DNA of 36,556 bases from Collinsella sp. UBA6357 (GCA_002437815.1 DJRP01000009.1:1-36556), one strand, 5' to 3'. Positions 14,734 to 22,549 are shown, counted from the stretch's first letter. Made by a program: numbers and translations. The notes: generated from the letters alone by a model not told the origin.

Positions 14734-16017
14734 ATGGCTGAAGAATTCGATTTCCACCCGATGTGGGAGAGCCTGGGCATGAATCTTGCCGACCACGACA
14801 TGCTGCTGGGTGCCGTGGGCCAGATGTACGGGGATATGTTCCTGACGCAGGAGAATCGCCCCAAGTCCACATCCTATTTGGACTTTGTGGCAAGCAACAT
14901 CCACAGTGGTCGCATCAAGGAGATGCTCGACAAGAAGGCTGCTGGCGAGGCAACCAAGATCGTTGGGTCATTCTGCGTCTACGTGCCCGAGGAGATCGTG
15001 CTCGCTGCCGACGGCATCCCCGTTGGTCTGTGCTCGGGTGCTGACTGGGCGACCGACAAGGTCGAGGAGCACCTGCCACGTAACACCTGCCCGCTCATCA
15101 AGAGCTTTGCCGGCTTCAAGCTGGGCGAGGTGTGCCCCTACATCGAGTCGAGCGATCTGGTGGTGGGCGAGAACACCTGCGACGGCAAGAAGAAGGCCTA
15201 TGAGTTCTTTGCCACGCAGAAGAACATGTACGTGATGGATATCCCCAACGTGCACAACGACACCACGCTTGTGGCTTGGAAGGCCGAGGTTAAAAAGCTC
15301 GCCGCCAAGATCGAGCAGGAATGCGGCGTCGAGATCACGGCCGAGCGCCTGAAGGCGGCGATCCATGCGGTCAACGAGAAGCGTCGCGCCCTGCAGCGCC
15401 TGGCCGCCACGCGTGCCGCCGATCCGGCACCCATCAGCGGCCTCGATAGCCTGCTCACCGTGCAGGCGGCCTTCATGGACGACACGGAGCGCCTGACCGG
15501 CGCCATCAACGACATGGCCACCGAGTGCGAAGAGCGCGTCAAGACTGGTGAGGGCGTGGCGCCCAAGGGCACCAAGCGCATCCTCTACACCGGTACGCCC
15601 ATGGCCGTGCCCAACTGGAAGCTCTTCAACCTCATCGAGAAGGCCGGCGGCATCGTGGTGGGCGAGGAATCCTGCACGGGTTCGCGCTACTACAAGGACC
15701 TGGTCGATGAGAGCGGCGAGACCGTCGACGAGATGCTCGATGCCATCGCCGAGCGCTACTTCAAGATCAGCTGCGCCGTCTTTACCCCCAACCATCAGCG
15801 CATGGAGGATATCGTTCAGATGGCACGCGACCTGCATGCCGACGGCATCGTGGACGTGGCACTGCAGTTCTGCACGCTCTATGAGATGGAGTCCTTCGAG
15901 GTGGAGAAGGCCGCCGAGAAGGCCGGGATCCCGTTCATGCACATCACGACCGATTACGCCGGCGAGGATGCCGGACAGCTGCAGACCCGTATCGAGGCCT
16001 TCCTCGAGACGATTTAG
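14734..16017 (+). CDS. HgdB-like / double-cubane-type Fe-S protein, first paralogue
   Basis: The 427-residue cytosolic protein belongs to the 2-hydroxyacyl-CoA dehydratase D-subunit/benzoyl-CoA reductase family (YjiM-like branch). Cysteines 81, 100, 119 (NTCPLIKS), 134 (EVCPYI), 149 (TCDGKKK), 314 (ESCTG), 347 (SCAVFTPN) and 380 (FCTLYE) recur at matching sites in the next paralogue. Classical dehydratase subunits bind one [4Fe-4S] through about three cysteines; the larger set favours a double-cubane cluster protein, whose known example does ATP-driven low-potential reductions. Here the substrate is unknown. The ATG at 14734 follows GAGAGGGG. The activase gene lies two genes downstream. Confidence 0.85.
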   Translation: MAEEFDFHPMWESLGMNLADHDMLLGAVGQMYGDMFLTQENRPKSTSYLDFVASNIHSGRIKEMLDKKAAGEATKIVGSFCVYVPEEIVLAADGIPVGLCSGADWATDKVEEHLPRNTCPLIKSFAGFKLGEVCPYIESSDLVVGENTCDGKKKAYEFFATQKNMYVMDIPNVHNDTTLVAWKAEVKKLAAKIEQECGVEITAERLKAAIHAVNEKRRALQRLAATRAADPAPISGLDSLLTVQAAFMDDTERLTGAINDMATECEERVKTGEGVAPKGTKRILYTGTPMAVPNWKLFNLIEKAGGIVVGEESCTGSRYYKDLVDESGETVDEMLDAIAERYFKISCAVFTPNHQRMEDIVQMARDLHADGIVDVALQFCTLYEMESFEVEKAAEKAGIPFMHITTDYAGEDAGQLQTRIEAFLETI

Positions 16018-16137
16018 GGAAAGCCGTCCCTGTGGCCTTCCCAGGCACCGCACCTTCCGGCTCCAACGCTCCTCGCGTACCGAAGTGCGCGTCGTCGGGC
16101 TTGTCGCTCGGAATCTGCGGCACCTGGGAAAGCCGTC
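16017..16137. repeat. Inverted and direct repeats between the two Fe-S genes
   Basis: GGGAAAGCCGTC occurs at 16017-16028 and again at 16126-16137. CCCAGGCACCGCA (16040-16052) and TGCGGCACCTGGG (16116-16128) form an imperfect inverted repeat (11 of 13). The 162-nt gap can fold into a long stem and contains no credible ORF. It may modulate the ratio of the two paralogues or be a mobile palindromic element. Confidence 0.5.
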
Positions 16138-16179
16138 TTTGCCGTTGTTCCCGTTGCAAGATTTTATTGAAGGAGCCAC

Positions 16180-17343
16180 ATGTCAACTATCGAGGAGCAG
16201 CCGCTGCCGCGCACGTTCGAGGAGTTCAACGAGCAGCGCAAGGCCGCGTTCATCCGTGTCAAGGATTATAAGAAGGCCGGCAACCGCTTGGTGGGATTTC
16301 TGTGCAGCTACACGCCGCTCGAGATCGTCGAGGCCGCGGGCGCCTCGGCCGTGGGGCTCTGCGGCACATCCGACGAGGTGATCCCGGACGCCGAGCAGGT
16401 GTTGCCGGCAAACCTCTGCCCGCTCATCAAGTCGACCTACGGGTTCGCCTATTCGCAAAAGTGCCCGTTCACCTACTTTAGCGACCTGATCATCGGCGAG
16501 ACTACCTGTGACGGCAAGAAGAAGATGTACGAGCTCTTAAGCGAGCTCAAGCCCACGCACATCCTGCATCTCCCGCAGAGCCGCGACCGCGCCTACGAGC
16601 GCGAGGGCTGGTATCGGGAGTGCGTGCTGCTCAAGGAGCGCCTCGAGGAGCTCTACGACATCACGATCACCGACGATGACCTGCGCGCCGCCGTGCGCCG
16701 CCGCAACCGTCTGCGCGAGGCCCAGCTCAAGATGTTCGAGCTGCAGGCCCAAGAGCCTCCTGTCATGGGCGGTGTGGAGCTCATGAGCACCATGTTTGCC
16801 GGTACGTTCAACTTCGATGTCGAGAACTTCACCCGGCAGATCGAGGACACCGTGGTCGCGCGCCAGACGGCATACGAGGCGGGGGAGCGTCCGATCTCGC
16901 CGGATGCCAAGCGCATCCTTATCACCGGTTGCCCGGTGGGCGGCGTGATCAACAAGATCGGCCGTACGATCGAGCGCAACGGTGGAACCGTCGTGTGCAT
17001 GGACGACTGCTCGGGCGAGCGCACGGCCAAGATGATGATCGACCCGGATGCGCCCGATATCATGCGCGCCATCGCCGACCGTTACCTCGAGATCAACTGC
17101 TCGGTCATGACGCCCAACGACGGACGCATGGAGAACACGCTTGCCATGTGCGAGAAGTACCACGTGGATGGCGTGATCGAGAACGTGCTTACGGCCTGCC
17201 ATACCTTCAACGTCGAGAGCGCACGCATGCAGCGTGCCGTCGAGAACGCGGGAATTCCGTATATGAAGATCGAGACGGACTACAGCGCCTATGACCAGGG
17301 TCAGATCGATACGCGTATCGCCGCCTTCATCGAGACGCTCTAG
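16180..17343 (+). CDS. HgdB-like / double-cubane-type Fe-S protein, second paralogue
   Basis: The 387-residue protein is a diverged paralogue of its upstream neighbour and is shorter at the N-terminus. Its cysteines 42, 61, 80 (NLCPLIKS), 95 (QKCPF), 110 (TCDGKKK), 277 (DCSGER), 307 (NCSVMTPN) and 340 (ACHTFN) keep the first paralogue's spacing: 19, 19, 15, 15 in the N-terminal half, and 30 and 33 at the end. It belongs to the 2-hydroxyacyl-CoA dehydratase family, YjiM-like. The two proteins may form a heterodimer or act as separate substrate forms served by one activase. The ATG at 16180 follows GAAGGAG. A gap of 45 nt separates it from the activase gene. Confidence 0.85.
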   Translation: MSTIEEQPLPRTFEEFNEQRKAAFIRVKDYKKAGNRLVGFLCSYTPLEIVEAAGASAVGLCGTSDEVIPDAEQVLPANLCPLIKSTYGFAYSQKCPFTYFSDLIIGETTCDGKKKMYELLSELKPTHILHLPQSRDRAYEREGWYRECVLLKERLEELYDITITDDDLRAAVRRRNRLREAQLKMFELQAQEPPVMGGVELMSTMFAGTFNFDVENFTRQIEDTVVARQTAYEAGERPISPDAKRILITGCPVGGVINKIGRTIERNGGTVVCMDDCSGERTAKMMIDPDAPDIMRAIADRYLEINCSVMTPNDGRMENTLAMCEKYHVDGVIENVLTACHTFNVESARMQRAVENAGIPYMKIETDYSAYDQGQIDTRIAAFIETL

Positions 17344-17388
17344 CAGCGGAGAGGGTAGACTCGATCTACGCGTTTTTAGGAGGATTGC

Positions 17389-18153
17389 ATGCGGGGTATC
17401 GGTATCGACATTGGGTCCACGGCTGCCAAGGCTGCCGTGGTCGATGAGGCGGGGGAGGTCGTCTTTACCTGCGTCATCCCCACCGGATACTCGTCGGTCG
17501 ACGCGGCGGAACGCCTGCGTGGCGAGCTGGCGGCGGCCGGCTTCGATGTCGCCGACGACGTGTGCCGCACCGTCGCCACGGGCTACGGGCGCGTGGCCGT
17601 GCCGTATGCGGACAAGGTGGTGACCGAGATCACCTGCCACGGTGCGGGCGCCGCTCGGCTTTTTGGCGACCATGGCACCGTGATCGATGTGGGAGGACAG
17701 GACACCAAGGTCATCCAGCTCAAAGGCGGTCGCGTGGTCAAGTTCGCCATGAACGACAAGTGCGCAGCGGGCACCGGTCGTTTTCTCGAGATCATGGCTG
17801 ACCGCCTGGACATTACCCAGCAGCAGATGGCAGATCTCGCACGTGCGGGAGAGGAGACCAAGATCTCCAGCATGTGCACCGTCTTTGCCGAAAGCGAGGT
17901 CATCAGCCTCATCGGTCGCGGCGAGCCACGCGAGAACATCGCCCGCGGCGTGATCGAGAGCGTGGTCTCGCGTGTGGCGACCATGGCCGGCCAGGCGGCG
18001 GGCGCCCCGTTCTACCTCACGGGCGGTCTGTGCGAGAACGCCTATGTGGTCGAGCGCCTTTCGGAGCTTCTCGCCTCGCCCGTGACAACCTCTCCCCAGG
18101 CACGCTTCGCCGGCGCCATCGGCGCTGCTGTTCGCGCGCGGACGCTGGCGTAA
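17389..18153 (+). CDS. ATP-dependent activase (BadF/HgdC/YjiL type)
   Basis: The 254-residue protein is a complete ASKHA-fold activator. GIDIGSTAAKAAV (4-16) and VIDVGGQDTKVIQ (98-110) are the phosphate-binding loops, and Cys125 (DKCAAGTGRF) and Cys163 (SMCTVFAESEV) are the two residues by which the homodimer holds its bridging [4Fe-4S] cluster. Such activases pass electrons, with ATP hydrolysis, to dehydratase or double-cubane partners, here almost surely the two preceding proteins. It is cytosolic and oxygen-sensitive by family. The ATG follows AGGAGG. The glycosyltransferase gene begins 11 nt after its stop. Confidence 0.93.
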   Translation: MRGIGIDIGSTAAKAAVVDEAGEVVFTCVIPTGYSSVDAAERLRGELAAAGFDVADDVCRTVATGYGRVAVPYADKVVTEITCHGAGAARLFGDHGTVIDVGGQDTKVIQLKGGRVVKFAMNDKCAAGTGRFLEIMADRLDITQQQMADLARAGEETKISSMCTVFAESEVISLIGRGEPRENIARGVIESVVSRVATMAGQAAGAPFYLTGGLCENAYVVERLSELLASPVTTSPQARFAGAIGAAVRARTLA

Positions 18154-18164
18154 GGGACGCTGTC

Positions 18165-19382
18165 ATGCGCATCCTCAACGTCTCCGCCCAAAAGCCCGAC
18201 AGCACGGGCAGCGGTACCTATCTTTCGGCGCTTGTGCGCGCCCAGCTTGCGGCGGGGCATGAGCCCGCCGTGCTCTGCGGCGCCGCGCCGGGCGATACTC
18301 AGGGCGATATCCCGTCCGAGGTGCCGGTCTTTACGGTCGACTTCGAGACCCCGGAGCTTCCGTTTAAGATCTGCGGGATGTCCGACGTCATGCCGTATCC
18401 CTCGACGCGCTACCGCGATCTCACGCCGCCGAAGACTGCCGCGTTCGAGCGTGCGTTCGCGGCGACCATCGACCGAGCGGCCGCTGCGCTCGAGCCCGAT
18501 CTTGTCCTGTGTCACCATCTTTACTTGGTCACGGCCCTCGTGCGCGAGCGGATAAGTGGCGTGCCCGTCGTGGCCGTGTGCCATTCGACCGACCTGCGTC
18601 AACTTCTTTCGCACGGGCTGGAGCGCGAGCGTATTTTGACTGCAGCCCGTGCGCTCGACGCCGTTTTTGCGCTCCATGCGGAGCAAGCGACCGAGATCGA
18701 GCGCGTGTGCGGCGTGGATCCCGCCCGGATCCACGTGGTGGGAACGGGCTACGACCATCGGGTCTTCTGTCCCGACCCTGCGGTCCGGCGCACCCCCGGT
18801 TCGCTCGTTTATGTGGGCAAGGTGTGCATCAAGAAGGGTGTCGAATCGCTCGTTCGCGCGCTCGGCGAGCTTTCTGCGCAGGTTGCACCGACCGTCGCGC
18901 TCACGCTGGTGGGCGGGCACGGCGATGCGGGCGAGTATGACGAGATCGTGCACACGGCGGCGCAGGCTCCGTGTCCCGTCGCGTTTGCGGGACGGCTTTC
19001 GCAGGCGGAGCTCGTACGCGCGTACCGGTCAAGCGAGGTCTTTGTCCTACCGTCGTTTTTCGAGGGGCTGCCGCTCGTCTCGATCGAGGCAATCGCGTGT
19101 GGCTGCAAGGTCGTGATGACCGAGCTTCCCGGCGTGCGGCCCTGGATGGAGGCGGCGCTTCCCGGCGCTCCCGTCACGTGGGCCGCGCCGCCCGCCATGC
19201 TCGATGTCGACACGCCCGACCCGGCAGCGCTTCCCGCCTTCGAGGAGCGCCTGGCCCGGGCGGTCGAACAGGCGCTCGCGGCGCCGACACCCGTATGCGA
19301 CCCGTCGGGTGTGTCGTGGGACGCGTGCTCGGCGCGTATACTTGAGGTCGCTCAAACATTGAAAGGGGGTGGCCATGGCTGA
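18165..19382 (+). CDS. GT4-family glycosyltransferase overlapping selD
   Basis: The 405-residue cytosolic protein has a GT-B layout: an N-terminal Rossmann half opening RILNVSAQKPDSTGSGTYL with the glycine-rich acceptor loop, and a C-terminal half with VYVGKVCIKKGVESL, VALTLVGG and the EX7E motif in SFFEGLPLVSIEAIACG (near 299-307). These are typical of retaining GT4 enzymes using NDP-sugars. The true ATG is at 18165, 11 nt after the activase stop; a longer frame back to 17874 overlaps the activase. Its last eight nucleotides overlap the selD start (19375), implying translational coupling. No cell-wall genes are near. SenB, a selenosugar synthase, is also a glycosyltransferase beside a SelD homologue, but I cannot show that this protein belongs to that family. 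Confidence 0.85.
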   Translation: MRILNVSAQKPDSTGSGTYLSALVRAQLAAGHEPAVLCGAAPGDTQGDIPSEVPVFTVDFETPELPFKICGMSDVMPYPSTRYRDLTPPKTAAFERAFAATIDRAAAALEPDLVLCHHLYLVTALVRERISGVPVVAVCHSTDLRQLLSHGLERERILTAARALDAVFALHAEQATEIERVCGVDPARIHVVGTGYDHRVFCPDPAVRRTPGSLVYVGKVCIKKGVESLVRALGELSAQVAPTVALTLVGGHGDAGEYDEIVHTAAQAPCPVAFAGRLSQAELVRAYRSSEVFVLPSFFEGLPLVSIEAIACGCKVVMTELPGVRPWMEAALPGAPVTWAAPPAMLDVDTPDPAALPAFEERLARAVEQALAAPTPVCDPSGVSWDACSARILEVAQTLKGGGHG

Positions 19383-20424
19383 CGATAACATCAAGCTCAC
19401 GTCGATGACGGCCGCGAGCGGTTGAGCCGCCAAGTTGGCTCCCGGAGCCCTCGCCCAGGTCCTGGGCGAGCTTCCCAACGTGCCTAACGAGAACCTGCTC
19501 GTGGGGTTCGACACGGCCGATGACGCATCCGTCTTCAAGATGGGGGAGAACCTCGGGCTTGTTCAGTCCGTTGACTTCTTTCCTCCCATGGTCGACGACC
19601 CCTTCCTTTTTGGCCAGATCGCGGCGGCCAACTCGCTCTCCGACATTTATGCGATGGGTGGGCGGCCGAGCCATGCGATGAACCTCCTCTGCATACCCAG
19701 TTGCCTGGGTGTCGAGGTAACGGGTCAGATCTTGGCCGGCGGTGCCGACAAGTGCGTCGAGGCCGGTTGCACCATCGCGGGCGGTCATACGATCAACGAT
19801 GACGAGCCCAAATACGGCCTGTCCGTCTCGGGCTTCGTGCCGCTCGACCGTATGCTCGCCAACGGCGGGGCCCGCGCGGGTGATGCGCTCGTCCTCACCA
19901 AGGCGGTGGGGTCGGGCATCATCACCACGGCCGTCAAGGGCGAGTTGGTCGAGGAGGCCGATGCGGCTGCCATGTTCGATTCGATGCGGACCCTAAACGA
20001 GGCGCCGATTCGTCTATCCGAGGGGCTCACGCTCCATGGGTGCACCGACATCACGGGCTTTGGCCTGGCGGGGCATGCCTGCGAGATGGCCGAGGCCTCC
20101 GGGGTCACGGTCGAGATCGAGGCCTGTTCCGTGCCGCTGTTCGACCAGGTGCTCGAGATGGCGCGGTTGGGGATCATCCCGGCCGGCGCCTATCGAAATC
20201 GGGAATTCTTCGGTCCGCGCATCGCGGTGGCCGAGGGTCTGCCCGACGGGCTTGAAGATGCGCTGTTCGACCCCCAGACCTCGGGCGGCCTGCTGATCGC
20301 GCTGCCAGGCGCGGATGCCGAGGAGCTCTGCCGCCGCCTGCACGCCGAGGGTCGCATGGCCGCCCTCGTTGGCCATGCGCGCGAACACCAGGCCGGCACC
20401 CCCGCAGTCCGTATCACATCCTGA
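19375..20424 (+). CDS. selD: Selenophosphate synthase, selenocysteine-containing (in-frame UGA)
   Basis: ATG at 19375 opens a 349-residue frame interrupted by TGA at 19423-19425, codon 17. The context is AASG-TGA-AAKLAPG, exactly where SelD has its catalytic Cys (C17 in E. coli), so UGA should encode selenocysteine. The remainder is full-length SelD: VGFDTADDASVFK, VQSVDFFPPMVDDPFLFGQIAAANSLSDIYAMGG, and GHTINDDEPKYG follow in order, then TDITGFGLAGHACEM and a C-terminal DPQTSGGLL. The enzyme makes selenophosphate from selenide and ATP. The GAAAGGGGGT ribosome site lies inside the upstream gene. A frame starting after the UGA at 19435 would lack the active site. A SECIS-like hairpin follows at 19450. 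Confidence 0.95.
19450..19470 (+). promoter_or_regulatory. Bacterial SECIS-like hairpin for the selD UGA
   Basis: CTCGCCCAG (19450-19458) pairs perfectly with CTGGGCGAG (19462-19470) around a GTC tip. It begins 24 nt after the UGA, within the range for bacterial SECIS elements. The tip CAGGUC resembles the SelB-binding loop of E. coli fdhF, which also shows AGGUC. Confidence 0.75.
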
Positions 20425-20511
20425 CCTGCAATTGGGGACGTAGCAAAACAGCAGGTCTATCCATATTGTTTCGGCAGACCTGCTGTTTTGCTACGTCCCC
20501 AATTGCAGGTC
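20423..20511. repeat. Perfect 36-bp inverted repeat between selD and yedF (BIME-like family C)
   Basis: Arms 20423-20458 and 20476-20511 are exact reverse complements with a 17-nt loop. Each arm is itself bounded by GACCTGC and GCAGGTC, so four copies of this heptamer lie in the element and it can form either one long stem or two small ones. The left end overlaps the selD stop codon (TGA 20422-20424). The architecture is the same as in the repeats at 861, 6166 and 7229, with different sequence. Confidence 0.9.
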
Positions 20512-20531
20512 TCGCAAGAAAGGAAAGCATC

Positions 20532-21152
20532 ATGTCTCAGAACATCGAAGTTAACGCCATGGGCGACGCCTGCCCGCTGCCCGTCGTCAAGACGCTCAAG
20601 GCCCTCAAGTCCCTCGAGGGTGCTGGCACCGTGACCACGTCGGTCGATAACGAGACCGCCGTGGCCAACCTCACCAAGATGGCCCAGGAGAAGGGCTGCA
20701 CCGTCGAGACCGCTCAGGTCGGCGATGCCGAGTGGCACGTGACGCTTGCCACGCAGGGCGCCGTCGTCGTCGCCGATGCCGCCGCGGAGGCCGCGCCCTT
20801 CTGCGGCACCGCCGCCAAGAACGTCGTGGTTTCGGTCTACACCGACTGCATGGGCCGCGGTGACGACGAGCTCGGCCACAAGCTCATGAAGGCCTTCATC
20901 TTTGCCGTCACGCAGCAGGAGGAACTCCCCACCACGATGCTCTTCTACAACGGCGGCGCCAAGCTCACCTGCGAGGGCTCGCCCGTGCTCGATGACCTCA
21001 AGGGCCTGGCCGACCAGGGTGTCGAGATCCTCACCTGCGGCACCTGCCTCGACCACTTTGGCATCAAGGACCAGCTCCAGGTGGGCGAGGTCACCAACAT
21101 GTATGTGATCGTCGAGAAGATGGAGAAGGCCTCCGTCGTCGTCCGTCCCTAA
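20532..21152 (+). CDS. yedF: Selenium metabolism protein YedF
   Basis: The 206-residue protein joins an N-terminal TusA/SirA-like domain (residues 1-75, with the CPLP motif and Cys14) to a C-terminal DsrE-like domain (about 95-206, with CGTC at 169-172 and Cys106, Cys147). This two-domain build is the selenium-linked YedF form. It is thought to carry selenium or sulfur as persulfide/perselenide to SelD or another acceptor. The start is ATG at 20532 after AAAGGAAAG; an earlier in-frame start at 20466 lies inside the inverted repeat and is rejected. It is placed between selD and DUF3343, as in other selenium loci. The DUF3343 ATG is 9 nt after its stop. Confidence 0.92.
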   Translation: MSQNIEVNAMGDACPLPVVKTLKALKSLEGAGTVTTSVDNETAVANLTKMAQEKGCTVETAQVGDAEWHVTLATQGAVVVADAAAEAAPFCGTAAKNVVVSVYTDCMGRGDDELGHKLMKAFIFAVTQQEELPTTMLFYNGGAKLTCEGSPVLDDLKGLADQGVEILTCGTCLDHFGIKDQLQVGEVTNMYVIVEKMEKASVVVRP

Positions 21153-21161
21153 GGCCGCGCG

Positions 21162-21413
21162 ATGAGGGAGAAGCGTCCGGCGCTCGTCATCACGTTTCCC
21201 ACCACGGCCGCGGCCATGGGTTGCGAGGATCTCTGTGAGGCCAAGGGGCTACCCGGCCGCACGATTCCCGTGCCCGGTGAGGTGGCGGCTGGGTGCGGTC
21301 TTGCCTGGAAGGCTACGCCCGCCGATGAGGCGCTGCTTGCCCGTGAACTCGAGGCGGCGGGCGTGCCCGTCGAGGGCATGACTGTCATCGACATGTGGGA
21401 GGTCGTCCGATGA
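21162..21413 (+). CDS. DUF3343 Se/S-carrier-like protein
   Basis: The 83-residue protein fits DUF3343, a family described as putative selenium/sulfur carriers. TFPTTAAAMGCEDLCEAKGLPGR (reading from residue 11) contains Cys20 and Cys24, and GRTIPVPGEVAAGCGLAW gives a third conserved cysteine near 45. The protein is small, cytosolic and has no membrane segment. It probably receives Se or S from the adjacent aminotransferase or passes it to YedF/SelD; this is inferred from context. The aminotransferase ATG overlaps its TGA stop (ATGA at 21410-21413), a strong sign of coupled expression. Confidence 0.88.
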   Translation: MREKRPALVITFPTTAAAMGCEDLCEAKGLPGRTIPVPGEVAAGCGLAWKATPADEALLARELEAAGVPVEGMTVIDMWEVVR

Positions 21414-22549
21414 TCTATCTCGATAATGCCGCGACCACGATGCACAAGCCCCAAGCGGTGATCGATGCCGTGACCCACGCGCTCTGCTCGCTTGGCAACG
21501 CGGGGCGCGGTGCGACGTCGGGGGCGCTTGATGCCGCCCGCACCATCCACGCATGCCGCGCCAAGCTCGCGCGCCTTTTGGGATGCCCGCGAGCCGACCA
21601 TGTATGCTTCGCCGCCAACTCGACAGCGGCGCTCAACACGGCGATCAACGGGCTCGTGCGTCCGGGCGACCGCGTGGTCACCACGGTGCTCGAGCACAAC
21701 TCCGTCCTGCGCCCGCTCAACCGTTTGGCCGCCGAGCACGGTGTTACGGTTGAGCATGCCGGCTGCGATGAGCTGGGCCGCCTGGACTATGGCGAACTTG
21801 AACGACTCGTCACACCCGGTACCCGTGCCGTCGTGGTGACGCACGCCTCGAACGTGACCGGCAACGTCGTGGATATCGCCCGTGTGGCCGCCATCGCCCA
21901 TGCCGCGGGCGCGCTTATCGTCGTCGACGCTTCGCAGACCGCGGGCTCGGCCGTGATCGACATGGAAGACATGGGACTCGATGTCGTCTGCTTCACGGGC
22001 CACAAGGGTCTGATGGGGCCGCAGGGGACCGGTGGTCTTGCGGCGATGCCGGACATCGACATCGCGCCGTGGGCCATGGGCGGCTCAGGCGTCCACAGCT
22101 TTGAGCCGCTGCAACCCCTCGAGTGGCCCACGCGGCTCGAGGCGGGTACGCAAAACGGCCACGGCATCGCGGGACTTGCCGCCGGCCTGGATTTTATCGA
22201 GACCGAGGGCGGTGTCGAGGCGATTGCCGCACACGAGAGCATGCTCACCCGCCGCTTCTATGAGGGCGTGCGCGATCTGCCTGGTATCACCGTTTACGGC
22301 GACCAGGAGCAACGGGGCAGAAGCGCCATCGTGTCGCTTAACATCGGCGCTATCGACAGTGCCCAGGTTTCGGACGAGCTTGCACAGGGTTGGGGGATCG
22401 CGACGCGCCCCGGTGCCCACTGCGCGCCGCTCATGCATCGCGCGCTCGGTACCGAACGTCAAGGCGTGGTGCGCTTCAGCTTCGGCTATTTCAACACCGC
22501 CGATGAGGTCGATATCGCCATCGGTGCCGTTAGCGAGCTTGCGGGCTAG
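21410..22549 (+). CDS. Class V aminotransferase, cysteine desulfurase/selenocysteine lyase type
   Basis: The 379-residue PLP enzyme opens MIYLDNAATT like NifS/Csd proteins. EHNS with His96 is the ring-stacking site, VVDASQTAG (171-179) holds the cofactor Asp, TGHKG carries the Schiff-base Lys199, and RPGAHCAPLMH carries the catalytic Cys338. The overall type resembles the EF2568-like family found with orphan SelD loci. It should release sulfur from cysteine or selenium from selenocysteine to make a protein-bound persulfide or selenide for SelD. The start is ATG at 21410 following GGGAGG (21398-21402 region). It is the last gene of the selenium block. Confidence 0.9.
   Translation: MIYLDNAATTMHKPQAVIDAVTHALCSLGNAGRGATSGALDAARTIHACRAKLARLLGCPRADHVCFAANSTAALNTAINGLVRPGDRVVTTVLEHNSVLRPLNRLAAEHGVTVEHAGCDELGRLDYGELERLVTPGTRAVVVTHASNVTGNVVDIARVAAIAHAAGALIVVDASQTAGSAVIDMEDMGLDVVCFTGHKGLMGPQGTGGLAAMPDIDIAPWAMGGSGVHSFEPLQPLEWPTRLEAGTQNGHGIAGLAAGLDFIETEGGVEAIAAHESMLTRRFYEGVRDLPGITVYGDQEQRGRSAIVSLNIGAIDSAQVSDELAQGWGIATRPGAHCAPLMHRALGTERQGVVRFSFGYFNTADEVDIAIGAVSELAG

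Noticed and set aside
14471..14782. 103-codon frame from TTG 14471 into the first Fe-S gene
   Set aside because: It overlaps the certain start of the Fe-S gene by about 50 nt in another frame, begins with a poor TTG and has no domain. The 20-codon frame with an ideal ribosome site is the better candidate. A degraded gene cannot be wholly excluded.
19435..20424. selD starting after the UGA as an ordinary gene
   Set aside because: This would remove the catalytic position and the N-terminal glycine-rich segment. The upstream ATG, ribosome site and SECIS-like hairpin all support UGA read-through.
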